A stretch of DNA of 64,000 nt, from positions 310,001 to 374,000 of the forward strand of contig NZ_CP132353.1 of assembly GCF_030758455.1 (NCBI RefSeq), given 5' to 3'. Positions within the stretch are counted from its first letter, which is position 1. Every line of letters begins with the position of its first letter. Origin of the DNA: Erwinia pyri. GTDB taxonomy: Bacteria; Pseudomonadota; Gammaproteobacteria; Enterobacterales; Enterobacteriaceae. The position numbers were made by a program, and so were the translations under genes. Below are positions 18,337-27,674 of this stretch, piece after piece. The notes beneath the pieces are model-generated. The model saw only the letters and a list, made by a program, of their open reading frames with translations. It did not search any database and was not told the DNA's origin.

Positions 18337-19191
18337 ATGACCAAAGAAATGCAAACTTTAGCTATTGCTCCCTTAGGCAACCTGGATTCCTATATCCGGG
18401 CGGCCAATGCCTGGCCTATGCTGACGGCAGAAGAGGAAAAAGCGCTGGCTGAACGGCTGCATTACCAGGGCGATCTGGAAGCAGCTAAGACGCTGATCCT
18501 GTCTCACCTGCGCTTTGTTGTTCATGTCGCTCGTAACTACTCAGGCTATGGCCTGCCGCAGGCTGACCTGATTCAGGAAGGGAACATCGGCCTGATGAAG
18601 GCGGTTCGCCGTTTTAATCCGGAAGTGGGCGTGCGTCTGGTGTCGTTCGCGGTGCACTGGATCAAAGCTGAAATTCACGAATATGTGCTGCGTAACTGGC
18701 GTATTGTGAAAGTGGCTACCACCAAAGCTCAGCGCAAACTCTTCTTTAACCTGCGTAAAGCCAAGCAGCGTCTGGGCTGGTTTAATCAGGATGAGGTGGA
18801 GATGGTGGCGCGTGAGCTGGGCGTTTCCAGTAAAGATGTGCTGGAGATGGAGTCGCGTATGGCGGCCCAGGACATGACGTTCGATCCGACGCCGGATGAT
18901 GAAGGCGAAGGGCGCTCCATGGCCCCTATGCTCTACCTGCAGGATAAGTCATCTGACTTTGCCAACGGCATTGAGGAAGATAACTGGGATTCTCACGCGG
19001 CTGATAAACTCAGCGACGCGATGCAGGGCCTGGATGAGCGTAGCCAGGATATCATCCGTGCCCGCTGGCTGGACGATGACAACAAAACCACGCTGCAGGA
19101 GCTGGCCGATAAATATGGCGTCTCCGCAGAGCGTGTACGTCAGCTTGAAAAGAACGCGATGAAAAAACTGCGTGTTGCGATTGAAGCGTAA
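18337..19191 (+). CDS. rpoH: RNA polymerase sigma factor RpoH (sigma-32)
   Basis: This 284-residue heat-shock sigma factor has the same length as the E. coli protein. Region 2 is at about 50-125 ([65 protein letters not shown]). The RpoH box (about 126-142) includes [14 protein letters not shown]. Region 4 is at the C-terminus ([28 protein letters not shown]). The spacing from ftsX is 283 bases, filled by promoters and the mRNA leader, which in E. coli also acts as an RNA thermometer. A terminator follows immediately. Confidence 0.98.
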   Translation: MTKEMQTLAIAPLGNLDSYIRAANAWPMLTAEEEKALAERLHYQGDLEAAKTLILSHLRFVVHVARNYSGYGLPQADLIQEGNIGLMKAVRRFNPEVGVRLVSFAVHWIKAEIHEYVLRNWRIVKVATTKAQRKLFFNLRKAKQRLGWFNQDEVEMVARELGVSSKDVLEMESRMAAQDMTFDPTPDDEGEGRSMAPMLYLQDKSSDFANGIEEDNWDSHAADKLSDAMQGLDERSQDIIRARWLDDDNKTTLQELADKYGVSAERVRQLEKNAMKKLRVAIEA

Positions 19192-19206
19192 GGCATGCTG
19201 TTAACG

Positions 19207-19236
19207 AGAAAAGGGCGACTCTGGTCGCCCTTTTCT
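19207..19236 (+). terminator. rpoH terminator
   Basis: A perfect 13-bp stem (19207-19219 and 19224-19236, core AAAAGGGCGAC / GTCGCCCTTTT) with a TCTG loop lies 15 bases past the rpoH stop. The A/T ends of the stem make it potentially active on both strands. Confidence 0.9.
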
Positions 19237-19265
19237 GTCTCTGTCTCACAATAACTTATTCTCTG

Positions 19266-19340
19266 CTGCCTGACTGCCTGACTGCCTGACTGCCTGACTG
19301 CCTGACTGCCTGACTGCCTGACTGCCTGACTGCCTGCCTG
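19266..19340 (+). repeat. Octanucleotide array (CTGCCTGA)x8
   Basis: There are eight perfect copies of CTGCCTGA (19266-19329) and a partial ninth. The array sits between the rpoH terminator and the stop codon of the converging panM, ten bases beyond it. It encodes an open low-complexity minus-strand frame that is not a gene. Being an 8-base unit, changes in copy number would shift frame in anything reading through. Confidence 0.96.
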
Positions 19341-19349
19341 CGAAAAGAT

Positions 19350-19748
19350 TTATTCGCTGCGAGCCAGCCCCCAGCCGCCAACCTGTGCCATAAACCCGCC
19401 GTGCTGCATAAATGCGGCCATCGTTGCCCGATCTTCCACATTATCATCCGCCAGCCACCACTGGGTTATTGCAGAACTTTGCGCCAGCAGCTCTGCAAGC
19501 AGATAACTGCCCACTCCCCGACGACGCGTCACTTCCCGCACGATGAAATCCCTCAGCTCGCCCTGCGTTCCTTTTATCGTGACCTGCACCGCGGCCAGCA
19601 GGCGGTCGTTGAACTTTGCCGCCCAGATCTGCTGCTGTTCACCGAGCGCGTTTTCCAGCGCTTTGAGATCGGCAGCAGGCCAGATTTTCGCCAGATCGAG
19701 CCGATCCTGATCGGAGAAGTGTTGCAGCCTGATGATGGTGAGTTTCAT
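19350..19748 (-). CDS. panM: PanD regulatory factor PanM (PanZ)
   Basis: This 132-residue GNAT-fold protein binds pro-PanD and triggers its self-cleavage to active aspartate decarboxylase in beta-alanine and coenzyme A synthesis; with CoA bound it also inhibits PanD. The start MKLTIIRLQHFSDQDRLDL and the acetyl-CoA-binding loop VREVTRRRGVGSYLL match E. coli PanM (127 residues). It lies between rpoH and livK, as in E. coli, but livJ is missing on its rpoH side. An octamer array lies just beyond its stop codon. Confidence 0.94.
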   Translation of the reverse strand: MKLTIIRLQHFSDQDRLDLAKIWPAADLKALENALGEQQQIWAAKFNDRLLAAVQVTIKGTQGELRDFIVREVTRRRGVGSYLLAELLAQSSAITQWWLADDNVEDRATMAAFMQHGGFMAQVGGWGLARSE

Positions 19749-20134
19749 TGTGATTACCGGACTAGTACGAAAGGCATATTGTAGCGAAATTACGCAAAGA
19801 GGGGCTCGTAACTTTTCCTGTACGAAAACAAAGCAATCTGTTTATTGCGCACCACCAGACCAGGGTAAATACTTAAGCTTGCTCTGAAAGGCAGCATAAC
19901 CCGCTGTCCTGGTGCGCAAAATGCCACGGTTACTGCCAGCGTTTTCTCCTGTGCGACAGGGGGATTTCTGAATGTGTCAGTTGATTTACAGAAGAAAACT
20001 CCTGTTTAATAACCTGAAAATTAAAGTCTTATTACTAAAAATTGCCTTAAGTCGCGATAACTCCTTCTTTCTGCGAGGATTTATCTGCGGCTTAACGGGA
20101 ATAAACAGCAATCACAACAGATGGGGTAGTTTGG
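19749..20134. other. Divergent panM/livK control region
   Basis: This 386-base gap contains a perfect 10-base inverted repeat, TTGCGCACCA (19845-19854) and TGGTGCGCAA (19910-19919), 55 bases apart, which could be a pair of regulator half-sites. It also holds a short reading frame with a ribosome-binding-like AGGGGG (19958-19963) ahead of ATG 19972. In E. coli livK is controlled by Lrp and leucine; no Lrp site can be called by eye. Confidence 0.5.
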
Positions 20135-20154
20135 ATGAAAATCACGAAAGGTAG
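19972..20154 (+). CDS. Possible leucine-rich leader reading frame before livK
   Basis: This is a hypothetical 60-codon frame starting at an ATG with AGGGGG eight bases upstream. It holds 11 leucines, including a run of Val and three Leu with uncommon codons (TTA TTA CTA at 20029-20037). It ends 20 bases inside livK in another frame. Leucine-rich translated leaders can sense leucyl-tRNA supply, which would suit a leucine transporter. However, the frame overlaps the livK start, its C-terminal half looks random, and no such peptide is established for liv operons. It may equally be chance. Confidence 0.2.
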   Translation: MCQLIYRRKLLFNNLKIKVLLLKIALSRDNSFFLRGFICGLTGINSNHNRWGSLDENHER

Positions 20155-21250
20155 CGCGTTCCTGGCGGGTTGTGTGGCACTGGCGATGAGCCACGCGGCC
20201 GTGGCTAAAGAGATTAAAGTGGCCATTGTCGGTGCGATGTCCGGACCGGTAGCGCAGTATGGCGATATGGAGTTCACCGGCGCTAAACAGGCGATTGCCG
20301 ATATCAATGCCAAAGGCGGCCTTAACGGCGACAAACTGGTTGGCGTGGAGTATGACGACGCCTGCGATCCAAAACAGGCCGTGGCCGTTGCCAACAAAGT
20401 GATTAACGATGGCATTCGCTACGTGATTGGTCACCTCTGCTCCTCTTCTACTCAGCCCGCTTCCGACATCTATGAAGATGAAGGCGTGCTGATGATCACC
20501 CCGGCGGCCACTAACGCCGATCTCACCACTCGTGGTTATAAAATGATCATGCGTACCACCGGGCTGGACTCCGATCAGGGCCCTACTGCGGCGAAATATA
20601 TTCTGAGTGAAATTAAGCCGCAGCGCATTGCCGTGATCCACGACAAGCAGCAGTATGGTGAAGGCCTGGCGCGTTCCGTTCAGGAGAGCCTGAAAAAATC
20701 GGGCGGCAACGTGGTGATGTTTGAAGGGATCACCGCTGGCGACAAAGATTTCTCCACGCTGGTCGCGCGCCTGAAGAAAGAGAACGTCGATTTTGTCTAC
20801 TTCGGCGGTTACTACCCGGAAATGGGCCAGATCCTGCGTCAGGCTCGCGCTGCCGGGATGAAAACCCAGTTTATGGGACCTGAAGGCGTGGGTAACTCCT
20901 CGCTCTCTAACATTGCCGGCGCAGCTTCTGAAGGCATGCTGGTGACGCTGCCGAAGCGTTACGATCAGGTTCCGGCGAACAAACCAATTGTTGATGCGTT
21001 GAAGGCGAAAAAACTGGACTCAACCGGGCCATTCGTCTGGACCACCTATGCTGCTCTGCAGGCGCTGACTACCGGCATGGAGCGCAGCAAAAGCGCAGAG
21101 CCGGAAGATATCGCCAAAAACCTGAAAGAGGGCGCACCAGTACCAACCGTAATGGGCGACCTGAGCTGGGACGCGAAAGGCGATCTGAAAGGCTTTGAGT
21201 TTGGCATCTTCAAATGGCACGCAGACGGCTCCTCCACTGCGGTGAAATAA
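20135..21250 (+). CDS. livK: Leucine/branched-chain amino acid-binding protein LivK
   Basis: This 371-residue periplasmic binding protein has a signal peptide of about 24 residues ending SHAAVA, before KEIKV. Mature sequence segments [54 protein letters not shown] and [17 protein letters not shown] are those of E. coli LivK. It captures leucine and related amino acids and delivers them to LivHM. It is the only binding protein in this cluster: the paralogue livJ, which sits between rpoH and panM in E. coli, is absent. The gap to livH contains a terminator-like hairpin. Confidence 0.95.
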   Translation: MKITKGSAFLAGCVALAMSHAAVAKEIKVAIVGAMSGPVAQYGDMEFTGAKQAIADINAKGGLNGDKLVGVEYDDACDPKQAVAVANKVINDGIRYVIGHLCSSSTQPASDIYEDEGVLMITPAATNADLTTRGYKMIMRTTGLDSDQGPTAAKYILSEIKPQRIAVIHDKQQYGEGLARSVQESLKKSGGNVVMFEGITAGDKDFSTLVARLKKENVDFVYFGGYYPEMGQILRQARAAGMKTQFMGPEGVGNSSLSNIAGAASEGMLVTLPKRYDQVPANKPIVDALKAKKLDSTGPFVWTTYAALQALTTGMERSKSAEPEDIAKNLKEGAPVPTVMGDLSWDAKGDLKGFEFGIFKWHADGSSTAVK

Positions 21251-21329
21251 GCCAGGCACAGACGGCGCTGTGCCGTCTCAAACAGCCTGTCAGCGGTGAA
21301 GACGGCGTAGTTAGTTGCCAGTAACAGCA

Positions 21330-21362
21330 AACGTCTGGTGGATCGCTCCCGGACGTTTTTTT
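21330..21362 (+). terminator. Terminator/attenuator between livK and livH
   Basis: A 9-bp stem with one G-U pair (AACGTCTGG at 21330-21338 and CCGGACGTT at 21349-21357) is followed by a run of seven T (21356-21362). A second dyad, AGACGGC / GCCGTCT (21260-21278), lies just after the livK stop. Partial termination here would make the binding protein more abundant than the membrane parts. Confidence 0.8.
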
Positions 21363-21403
21363 CATTCTCTCCGCCGATGCGGATAGAAGTAAGGTACCAG
21401 GGT

Positions 21404-22330
21404 ATGTCCGAGCAGTTTCTCTATTTCCTGCAGCAAATGTTCAACGGCGTGACGTTGGGCAGCACCTATGCGCTGATCGCTATCGGTTACACGATGGTTT
21501 ACGGCATTATTGGCATGATCAACTTCGCCCACGGCGAGGTCTATATGATCGGCAGCTACGTCTCGTTTATCGTCATCGCCGCGCTGATGATGATGGGCAT
21601 TGATGTCAGCTGGATGCTGATTGGCGCCGGATTTATTGTCGCCATTGTGATTGCCAGCGCCTACGGCTGGAGCATTGAGCGTGTGGCTTACAAGCCCGTG
21701 CGCTCGTCAAAACGCCTGATCGCGCTGATCTCCGCCATCGGGATGTCGATCTTTCTGCAAAACTACGTCAGCCTGACCCAGGGATCGCGCGATCTGGCGC
21801 TGCCAAGCCTGATTACCGGGCAGTGGACGCTGGGCGAAAGCAACGGCTTTGCCGCCACCATCTCCACCATGCAGGTGGTTATCTGGGTGGTGACCTTCCT
21901 TGCGATGCTGGCGCTGACGCTGTTTATCCGCTACTCCCGCATGGGCCGCGCCTGTCGTGCCTGTGCAGAAGACCTTAAAATGGCCAGCCTGCTGGGCATT
22001 AACACCGACCGCGTGATCTCCCTGACGTTTGTGATTGGCGCCGCGATGGCGGCGGTGGCTGGCGTGCTGCTGGGGCAGTTCTACGGCGTGATCAATCCCT
22101 ACATCGGCTTTATGGCCGGTATGAAGGCCTTTACTGCCGCCGTACTGGGCGGTATCGGCAGTATTCCCGGCGCGATGCTGGGCGGCCTGATCCTGGGCAT
22201 TGCTGAAGCGTTAACCTCTGCCTATCTCAGTACTGAATACAAAGATGTGGTCTCATTTGCGTTGTTGATTGTGGTGCTGCTGGTGATGCCAACCGGCATC
22301 CTGGGCCGCCCGGAGGTTGAGAAAGTATGA
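21404..22330 (+). CDS. livH: Branched-chain amino acid ABC transporter permease LivH
   Basis: This 308-residue inner-membrane permease has about eight hydrophobic helices, same length as E. coli LivH. Hallmark segments are [37 protein letters not shown] at the N-terminus and the coupling-helix region [20 protein letters not shown] set the start at 21404 ([11 protein letters not shown]); the frame is open upstream, but the extra residues are not family-like. It forms the channel with LivM and overlaps livM by four bases (ATGA). Confidence 0.95.
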   Translation: MSEQFLYFLQQMFNGVTLGSTYALIAIGYTMVYGIIGMINFAHGEVYMIGSYVSFIVIAALMMMGIDVSWMLIGAGFIVAIVIASAYGWSIERVAYKPVRSSKRLIALISAIGMSIFLQNYVSLTQGSRDLALPSLITGQWTLGESNGFAATISTMQVVIWVVTFLAMLALTLFIRYSRMGRACRACAEDLKMASLLGINTDRVISLTFVIGAAMAAVAGVLLGQFYGVINPYIGFMAGMKAFTAAVLGGIGSIPGAMLGGLILGIAEALTSAYLSTEYKDVVSFALLIVVLLVMPTGILGRPEVEKV

Positions 22331-23601
22331 AACAGCTCAGCCTGCTTAACGCCATCGCTTCCTCGCTGATGCTGGTGGTGCTGGCCGCGTTCTTTATGGG
22401 GATGCGGCTGAATCTCGACGGCACGCATCTGGTAGTCAATAACGCCGGAAGCGTACGCTGGAACTGGATTGCCCTTGGGGCCGCCGTGGTATTTTTCTTC
22501 CAGCTGCTGCGCCCTCTGATGCAGAAAGGCCTCAAGAAAATCTCTGCTCCGGCGCTGGTGCTGCCAGGCATTGATGGCTCCACGCCAAAACAGAAGCTGT
22601 TTATGCTGCTGCTGATTATCGCTGCGGTCGCCTGGCCTTTCCTGGTCTCCCGCGGCACGGTTGATATTGCCACGCTGACGCTGATCTACGTCATGCTCGG
22701 CCTGGGGCTGAACGTGGTGGTGGGCCTGTCCGGCCTGCTGGTGCTGGGATATGGCGGCTTCTATGCCATCGGCGCCTACACCTTTGCGCTGCTGAACCAC
22801 TATTACGGTATGAGCTTCTGGGAGTGCCTGCCGTTAGCGGGGCTGGTGGCCGCGATGTTTGGCCTGCTGCTGGGCTTCCCGGTGCTGCGCCTGCGCGGCG
22901 ACTATCTGGCGATCGTCACGCTTGGCTTCGGGGAGATCGTCCGTATTCTGCTGCTGAACAATACCGCCATCACCGGCGGCCCCAACGGCATCAGCCAGAT
23001 CCCCAAACCTTCGCTGTTTGGTCTGGAATTCAACCGCAGCGTGCGCGACGGCGGCTGGGATACCTTCCACAACTTCTTTGGTCTGAAGTATGACCCCAGC
23101 GACCGCATTATCTTCCTCTATATGGTGGCGCTGCTGCTGGTGGCGATCACGCTGTTTGTGATCAACCGCCTGCTGCGTATGCCGCTGGGCCGGGCCTGGG
23201 AAGCGCTGCGTGAAGATGAAATTGCCTGCCGCTCGCTGGGGCTCAGCCCAACGCGCATTAAGCTGACGGCGTTCACCATCAGCGCCGCGTTTGCCGGTTT
23301 TGCCGGGAGCCTGTTTGCTGCACGTCAGGGATTTGTCAGCCCTGAATCGTTCACCTTTGCCGAGTCCGCATTTGTGCTGGCGATTGTGGTGCTGGGGGGA
23401 ATGGGGTCGCAGTTTGCGGTTATCCTGGCGGCGGTGCTGCTGGTGGTTTCCCGCGAGCTGATGCGCGATCTGAATGAATACAGCATGCTGGTGCTGGGTG
23501 GCCTGATGGTACTGATGATGATCTGGCGTCCGCAGGGGCTGCTGCCGATGAAGCGACCTCATCTGAAGCTGAAGAGTGTGGAAAAAGGAGAGCCGTCATG
23601 A
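22327..23601 (+). CDS. livM: Branched-chain amino acid ABC transporter permease LivM
   Basis: This 424-residue membrane protein has a long N-terminal part with two or three helices before the conserved permease core ([33 protein letters not shown]). The ATPase-contact segment is [25 protein letters not shown]. It pairs with LivH. The gene is joined by four-base overlaps to livH before and livG after, so translation is coupled. Confidence 0.95.
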   Translation: MKQLSLLNAIASSLMLVVLAAFFMGMRLNLDGTHLVVNNAGSVRWNWIALGAAVVFFFQLLRPLMQKGLKKISAPALVLPGIDGSTPKQKLFMLLLIIAAVAWPFLVSRGTVDIATLTLIYVMLGLGLNVVVGLSGLLVLGYGGFYAIGAYTFALLNHYYGMSFWECLPLAGLVAAMFGLLLGFPVLRLRGDYLAIVTLGFGEIVRILLLNNTAITGGPNGISQIPKPSLFGLEFNRSVRDGGWDTFHNFFGLKYDPSDRIIFLYMVALLLVAITLFVINRLLRMPLGRAWEALREDEIACRSLGLSPTRIKLTAFTISAAFAGFAGSLFAARQGFVSPESFTFAESAFVLAIVVLGGMGSQFAVILAAVLLVVSRELMRDLNEYSMLVLGGLMVLMMIWRPQGLLPMKRPHLKLKSVEKGEPS

Positions 23602-24362
23602 AGCCGCTGTTAGCCGTAAATGGCCTGATGATGCGCTTTGGCGGCCTGCTCGCCGTAAACAACGTTGAGCTGGAGCTGCGCCAGAAAGAGATTGTGTCGT
23701 TAATCGGCCCAAACGGCGCCGGTAAAACCACCGTATTTAACTGCCTGACCGGTTTTTATCGTCCCACGGGCGGCAGCATTATGCTGGGCGACAGGCAGCT
23801 TGCGGGTCTGCCAGGGCAGAAAATTGCCCAAATGGGCATCGTGCGGACCTTCCAGCACGTCCGTTTGTTCCGTGAAATGACGGTGATTGAAAATCTGCTG
23901 GTGGCGCAGCATCAGCATCTGAAAAGCGGCGTGTTTGCCGGGTTGCTGAAGACGCCTGCGTTCCGTAAGGCGGAAAGCGATGCGCTGGATCGGGCTGCCG
24001 CCTGGCTCGATCGCGTTGGCCTGCTGGAGATGGCGAATCGTCAGGCGGGGAACCTTGCTTACGGCCAGCAGCGCCGCCTGGAAATTGCCCGCTGCATGGT
24101 CACCCGACCAGAGATCCTGATGCTGGATGAGCCTGCCGCCGGCCTGAACCCACGAGAAACGCACGAGCTGGATGAGCTGATTGCGGAGCTGAGAGGCGAA
24201 CACAACGTCTCGGTACTGTTGATTGAACATGATATGAAACTGGTAATGGGTATTTCAGACCGTATTTACGTGGTTAACCAGGGAACGCCGCTGGCCAACG
24301 GCACGCCGGAAGAGATCCGCAATAACCCGGACGTGATCCGCGCCTACCTGGGAGAAGCCTGA
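23598..24362 (+). CDS. livG: Branched-chain amino acid ABC transporter ATP-binding protein LivG
   Basis: This 254-residue cytoplasmic ATPase has Walker [10 protein letters not shown], the LivG-type signature loop [14 protein letters not shown] (the family's variant of LSGGQ) and Walker [14 protein letters not shown]. The C-terminal tail ([23 protein letters not shown]) is typical of the amino-acid importer branch. It works as a pair with LivF and starts inside the end of livM. Confidence 0.96.
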   Translation: MKPLLAVNGLMMRFGGLLAVNNVELELRQKEIVSLIGPNGAGKTTVFNCLTGFYRPTGGSIMLGDRQLAGLPGQKIAQMGIVRTFQHVRLFREMTVIENLLVAQHQHLKSGVFAGLLKTPAFRKAESDALDRAAAWLDRVGLLEMANRQAGNLAYGQQRRLEIARCMVTRPEILMLDEPAAGLNPRETHELDELIAELRGEHNVSVLLIEHDMKLVMGISDRIYVVNQGTPLANGTPEEIRNNPDVIRAYLGEA

Positions 24363-24363
24363 T

Positions 24364-25074
24364 ATGAACCCGATGCTTTCACTGGAGAACGTCAGCGCGC
24401 ACTACGGCAAGATCCAGGCGCTGCACAACGTCAGCCTGCAGATCAATCAGGGCGAAATAGTGACGCTGATTGGCGCAAACGGCGCAGGCAAAACTACCCT
24501 TCTGGGTACGCTTTGCGGCGAACCGCGCGCCACTCAGGGCTCGATTACTTTTGATGGTAAGGCGATTACCGAGTGGCAAACGGCGCGCATTATGCGTGAA
24601 GCGATTGCGATTGTCCCGGAAGGTCGGCGCGTATTTTCCCGCATGACCGTGGAAGAAAACCTGGCGATGGGCGGCTTCTTTGCCGATCGCCAGCAGTATC
24701 AGACGCGGATCAAGCGGGTTTATGAGCTGTTCCCGCGCCTCTATGAGCGCCGCGTGCAGCGTGCCGGTACCATGTCGGGCGGTGAGCAGCAGATGCTGGC
24801 GATAGGCCGCGCGCTGATGAGCCAGCCGCGCCTGCTGCTGCTGGACGAACCTTCGCTGGGACTGGCGCCGATTATCATTCAGCAGATTTTCGATACCATT
24901 GAACAGCTGCGTCAGGAGGGGATGACCATCTTCCTGGTGGAGCAGAATGCCAATCAGGCGCTGAAGCTGGCAGACCGGGGCTACGTGCTCGAAAACGGCC
25001 ACGTGGTGCTGGAAGATACCGGCGACGCGCTGCTGGCCAACGAAGCGGTGCGCAGCGCCTATCTGGGCGGCTGA
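24364..25074 (+). CDS. livF: Branched-chain amino acid ABC transporter ATP-binding protein LivF
   Basis: This 236-residue ATPase is the partner of LivG. Walker A is GANGAGKTT, signature MSGGEQQML and Walker B LLLLDEPSLGLAP, and the sequence matches E. coli LivF almost throughout (ALMSQPRLLLLDEPSLGLAP). It begins one base after the livG stop and ends the operon; a modest hairpin follows. Confidence 0.96.
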   Translation: MNPMLSLENVSAHYGKIQALHNVSLQINQGEIVTLIGANGAGKTTLLGTLCGEPRATQGSITFDGKAITEWQTARIMREAIAIVPEGRRVFSRMTVEENLAMGGFFADRQQYQTRIKRVYELFPRLYERRVQRAGTMSGGEQQMLAIGRALMSQPRLLLLDEPSLGLAPIIIQQIFDTIEQLRQEGMTIFLVEQNANQALKLADRGYVLENGHVVLEDTGDALLANEAVRSAYLGG

Positions 25075-25080
25075 TGTAAA

Positions 25081-25111
25081 AGGCCGGGGCTGACGCGCCC
25101 TGGCCTCCTTT
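25081..25111 (+). terminator. Probable liv operon terminator
   Basis: An imperfect stem, AGGCCGGGGC facing GCCCTGGCCT (25081-25106), begins six bases past the livF stop and is followed by CCTTT. The U-tract is poor, so strength is uncertain. Confidence 0.55.
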
Positions 25112-25146
25112 CCGCTCCTCTGTAACCCCGGTTTCCCGTCATATGG

Positions 25147-25186
25147 CTGTCACCTTCCCGTCATAAGTCCGTTATTTTTCTGTCAT
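25147..25186 (+). promoter_or_regulatory. Tandem PhoB boxes upstream of ugpB
   Basis: Four 7-base units, CTGTCAC (25147), CCGTCAT (25158), CCGTTAT (25169) and CTGTCAT (25180), recur at exact 11-base spacing. This is the arrangement of two adjacent Pho boxes, each two CTGTCAT-like repeats with four bases between. A further ATGTCAT occurs at 25193. PhoB activation of ugp under phosphate starvation is established in E. coli. Confidence 0.88.
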
Positions 25187-25263
25187 TTTTCCATGTCATG
25201 TTACCTCCCGAACAATAAAAATGCGCGAGATCGCGCGAATGACACCGGGCACAGGAAACCGAT

Positions 25264-26583
25264 ATGACATCGTTCTCATTCCGTAAAACCACACTTTGCA
25301 TGGTACTGGGATTGACCTTAAGCGGTCACGCTCTAGCAGCCACTGAGATCCCTTTCTGGCACTCAATGGAAGGCGAGCTGGGCGTGGAAGTGGATTCACT
25401 GGCAAAACGCTTTAACGAATCTCATCCCGATTACAAAATCGTGCCAACCTACAAAGGCAATTATGAGCAGAGCCTGGCAGCAGGTATTGCCGCCGTGCGC
25501 TCTGGTAAAGCGCCCGCTATTTTACAGGTTTATGAAGTGGGTACGGCGACCATGATGGCTTCTAAAGCTATCGTGCCGGTTTACGATGTCTTCAAAAATT
25601 CTGGCGTTGAGTTTGATGAGAAGCAGTTCGTGCCGACCGTGGCGGGCTATTACAGCGATGCGAACGGCCACCTGATCTCTCAGCCGTTTAACAGCTCCAC
25701 GCCGGTGCTCTATTACAACAAAGACGCCTTCAAAAAAGCGGGCCTGAACCCGGATCAGCCGCCAAAAACCTGGCAGGAGCTGGAGAAGGATGCCGCTGCG
25801 CTGCGTAAAGCCGGCATGAACTGCGGCTACGCCAGCGGCTGGCAGGGCTGGATCCAGATCGAAAACTTCAGCGCCTGGCATGGTCTGCCGGTGGCGACCA
25901 AAAACAACGGCTTTGACGGCACTGACGCGGTTCTGGAATTCAACAAGCCGGTGCAGGTGCGTCACATCGAAATGCTGCAGGAGATGAACAAGAAGGGCGA
26001 GTTCACCTACTTCGGCCGTAAAGATGAGTCCACCGCCAAGTTCTATAACGGCGACTGCGCCATCACCACCGCCTCTTCCGGTTCGCTGGCGGATATCCGC
26101 CATTACGCCAAATTCAACTACGGCGTCGGCATGATGCCTTACGACGCAACCGTACCCAGCGCGCCGCAGAACGCCATTATCGGCGGGGCAAGCCTGTGGG
26201 TGATGAAAGGCAAAGATGCGGATACTTACAAAGGCGTTGCCGAGTTTATGAAGTTCCTGGCAGAACCGGAAATCGCTGCGGAATGGCACCAGAAAACCGG
26301 CTATCTGCCGATTACCACCGCCGCCTATGAGCTGACCCGCAAACAGGGCTTCTATGACAAGAACCCGGGCGCGGATACCGCTACCCGTCAGATGCTGAAC
26401 AAACCGCCACTGCCGTTCACCAAAGGTATGCGCCTGGGCAACATGCCGCAGATCCGTACCATTGTGGATGAAGAGCTGGAGGGCGTCTGGACCGGCAAGA
26501 AAACCCCGCAGGCTGCGCTGGATAGTGCGGTAACCCGTGGAAACCTGCTGCTGCGTCGCTTCGAGCAGACGGTTAAGCAGTAA
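25264..26583 (+). CDS. ugpB: sn-Glycerol-3-phosphate-binding protein UgpB
   Basis: This 439-residue periplasmic binding protein has a 25-residue signal peptide ending GHALA. It begins [25 protein letters not shown], characteristic of UgpB, and is one residue longer than the E. coli protein. It binds glycerol 3-phosphate and glycerophosphodiesters for uptake as a phosphate source. It is the first gene of ugpBAECQ behind tandem Pho boxes. A 203-base gap with two hairpins separates it from ugpA. Confidence 0.96.
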   Translation: MTSFSFRKTTLCMVLGLTLSGHALAATEIPFWHSMEGELGVEVDSLAKRFNESHPDYKIVPTYKGNYEQSLAAGIAAVRSGKAPAILQVYEVGTATMMASKAIVPVYDVFKNSGVEFDEKQFVPTVAGYYSDANGHLISQPFNSSTPVLYYNKDAFKKAGLNPDQPPKTWQELEKDAAALRKAGMNCGYASGWQGWIQIENFSAWHGLPVATKNNGFDGTDAVLEFNKPVQVRHIEMLQEMNKKGEFTYFGRKDESTAKFYNGDCAITTASSGSLADIRHYAKFNYGVGMMPYDATVPSAPQNAIIGGASLWVMKGKDADTYKGVAEFMKFLAEPEIAAEWHQKTGYLPITTAAYELTRKQGFYDKNPGADTATRQMLNKPPLPFTKGMRLGNMPQIRTIVDEELEGVWTGKKTPQAALDSAVTRGNLLLRRFEQTVKQ

Positions 26584-26596
26584 GCCAGATCGCTCT

Positions 26597-26674
26597 CCTT
26601 GCTGGCTGGGTTCAAACCAGCAGCAAGGAAGTGATGGAGCGGTAACAGGAGCGTCAGCCGCAGGGAGGCGGCTG
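26597..26674 (+). other. Two hairpins in the ugpB-ugpA gap
   Basis: The first hairpin pairs 26597-26609 with 26617-26628 (12 bp with one bulged G). The second is a perfect CAGCCGC / GCGGCTG at 26655-26674. Neither has a U-tract. They are probably 3' stabilisers of the ugpB message that raise binding-protein output over the permease genes. Confidence 0.65.
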
Positions 26675-26786
26675 TCAGGCCGCCAGGGATGGATCTTCCG
26701 GCGTTCTGCTTCCTGCCGCTTTCACCGGCGGCCCGTTTCTCTTTTTGCCGTTAAACCTCGCCGTTTACCTATTTCAGAGCGACCCT

Positions 26787-27674
26787 ATGTCTTCTTCCCG
26801 TCCCGTATTTCGCTCGCGCTGGCTGCCTTATCTGTTGGTGCTGCCGCAGCTGCTGATTACGATTATTTTTTTCCTCTGGCCTGCCGGTGAAGCGTTGTGG
26901 TATTCGGTGCAGAGCGTCGATCCTTTTGGCCTCTCCAGCACCTTTGTCGGCATGGAAAACTTCAGACGCCTGATGGGGGATGAGTACTATCTCGACTCTT
27001 TCCTGACCACCCTGATCTTCAGCGGCCTGGTCACGGTCATTGGCCTGGTGGTCTCGCTCTTTTTCGCCGCGCTGGTGGATCACGTACTGCGTCTTAAACG
27101 CTTCTATCAGACGCTGTTTCTGCTCCCTTATGCGGTAGCGCCCGCCGTGGCCGCCGTGCTGTGGATGTTCCTGTTCAGTCCTGGCCTGGGGTTAATTACC
27201 CATTTCCTGCGACTGATTGGCTATGACTGGAACCACGCGCAGAACAGCGGCCAGGCGATGTTGCTGGTGGTACTGGCCTCCGTCTGGCAGCAGATGAGCT
27301 ACAACTTTTTATTCTTCTTTGCCGCGCTGCAATCCATTCCGAAATCGCTGACCGAAGCGGCCGCCATTGATGGTGCCGGGCCGGTACGGCGCTTTTTCCA
27401 GCTCTCTCTGCCGCTGATTACCCCGGTCGGCTTCTTCCTGGTGGTGGTGAACCTGGTTTACGCCTTCTTCGATACCTTCCCGGTGATTGATGCCGCTACG
27501 GGCGGCGGGCCGGTGCAGTCCACTACCACGCTGATTTATAAAATTTATCGTGAAGGTTTTGCCGGGCTCGATCTCTCTTCATCCTCTGCACAGTCGGTGG
27601 TGCTGATGGTGCTGGTGATTGTTCTGACGGTGATCCAGTTCCGCTACGTTGAGAAAAGGGTGCGTTATCAATGA
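26787..27674 (+). CDS. ugpA: Glycerol-3-phosphate ABC transporter permease UgpA
   Basis: This 295-residue MalF-type permease has six predicted helices and the EAA loop [24 protein letters not shown] that contacts the ATPase. The start at 26787 ([22 protein letters not shown]) gives exactly the E. coli length; upstream in-frame ATG 26745 adds unmatched residues. It overlaps ugpE by four bases. Confidence 0.95.
   Translation: MSSSRPVFRSRWLPYLLVLPQLLITIIFFLWPAGEALWYSVQSVDPFGLSSTFVGMENFRRLMGDEYYLDSFLTTLIFSGLVTVIGLVVSLFFAALVDHVLRLKRFYQTLFLLPYAVAPAVAAVLWMFLFSPGLGLITHFLRLIGYDWNHAQNSGQAMLLVVLASVWQQMSYNFLFFFAALQSIPKSLTEAAAIDGAGPVRRFFQLSLPLITPVGFFLVVVNLVYAFFDTFPVIDAATGGGPVQSTTTLIYKIYREGFAGLDLSSSSAQSVVLMVLVIVLTVIQFRYVEKRVRYQ

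Noticed and set aside
19256..19447. Minus-strand frame with a repeating RQSGSQAV-like pattern
   Set aside because: It is produced by the octamer array and lies over panM in another frame.
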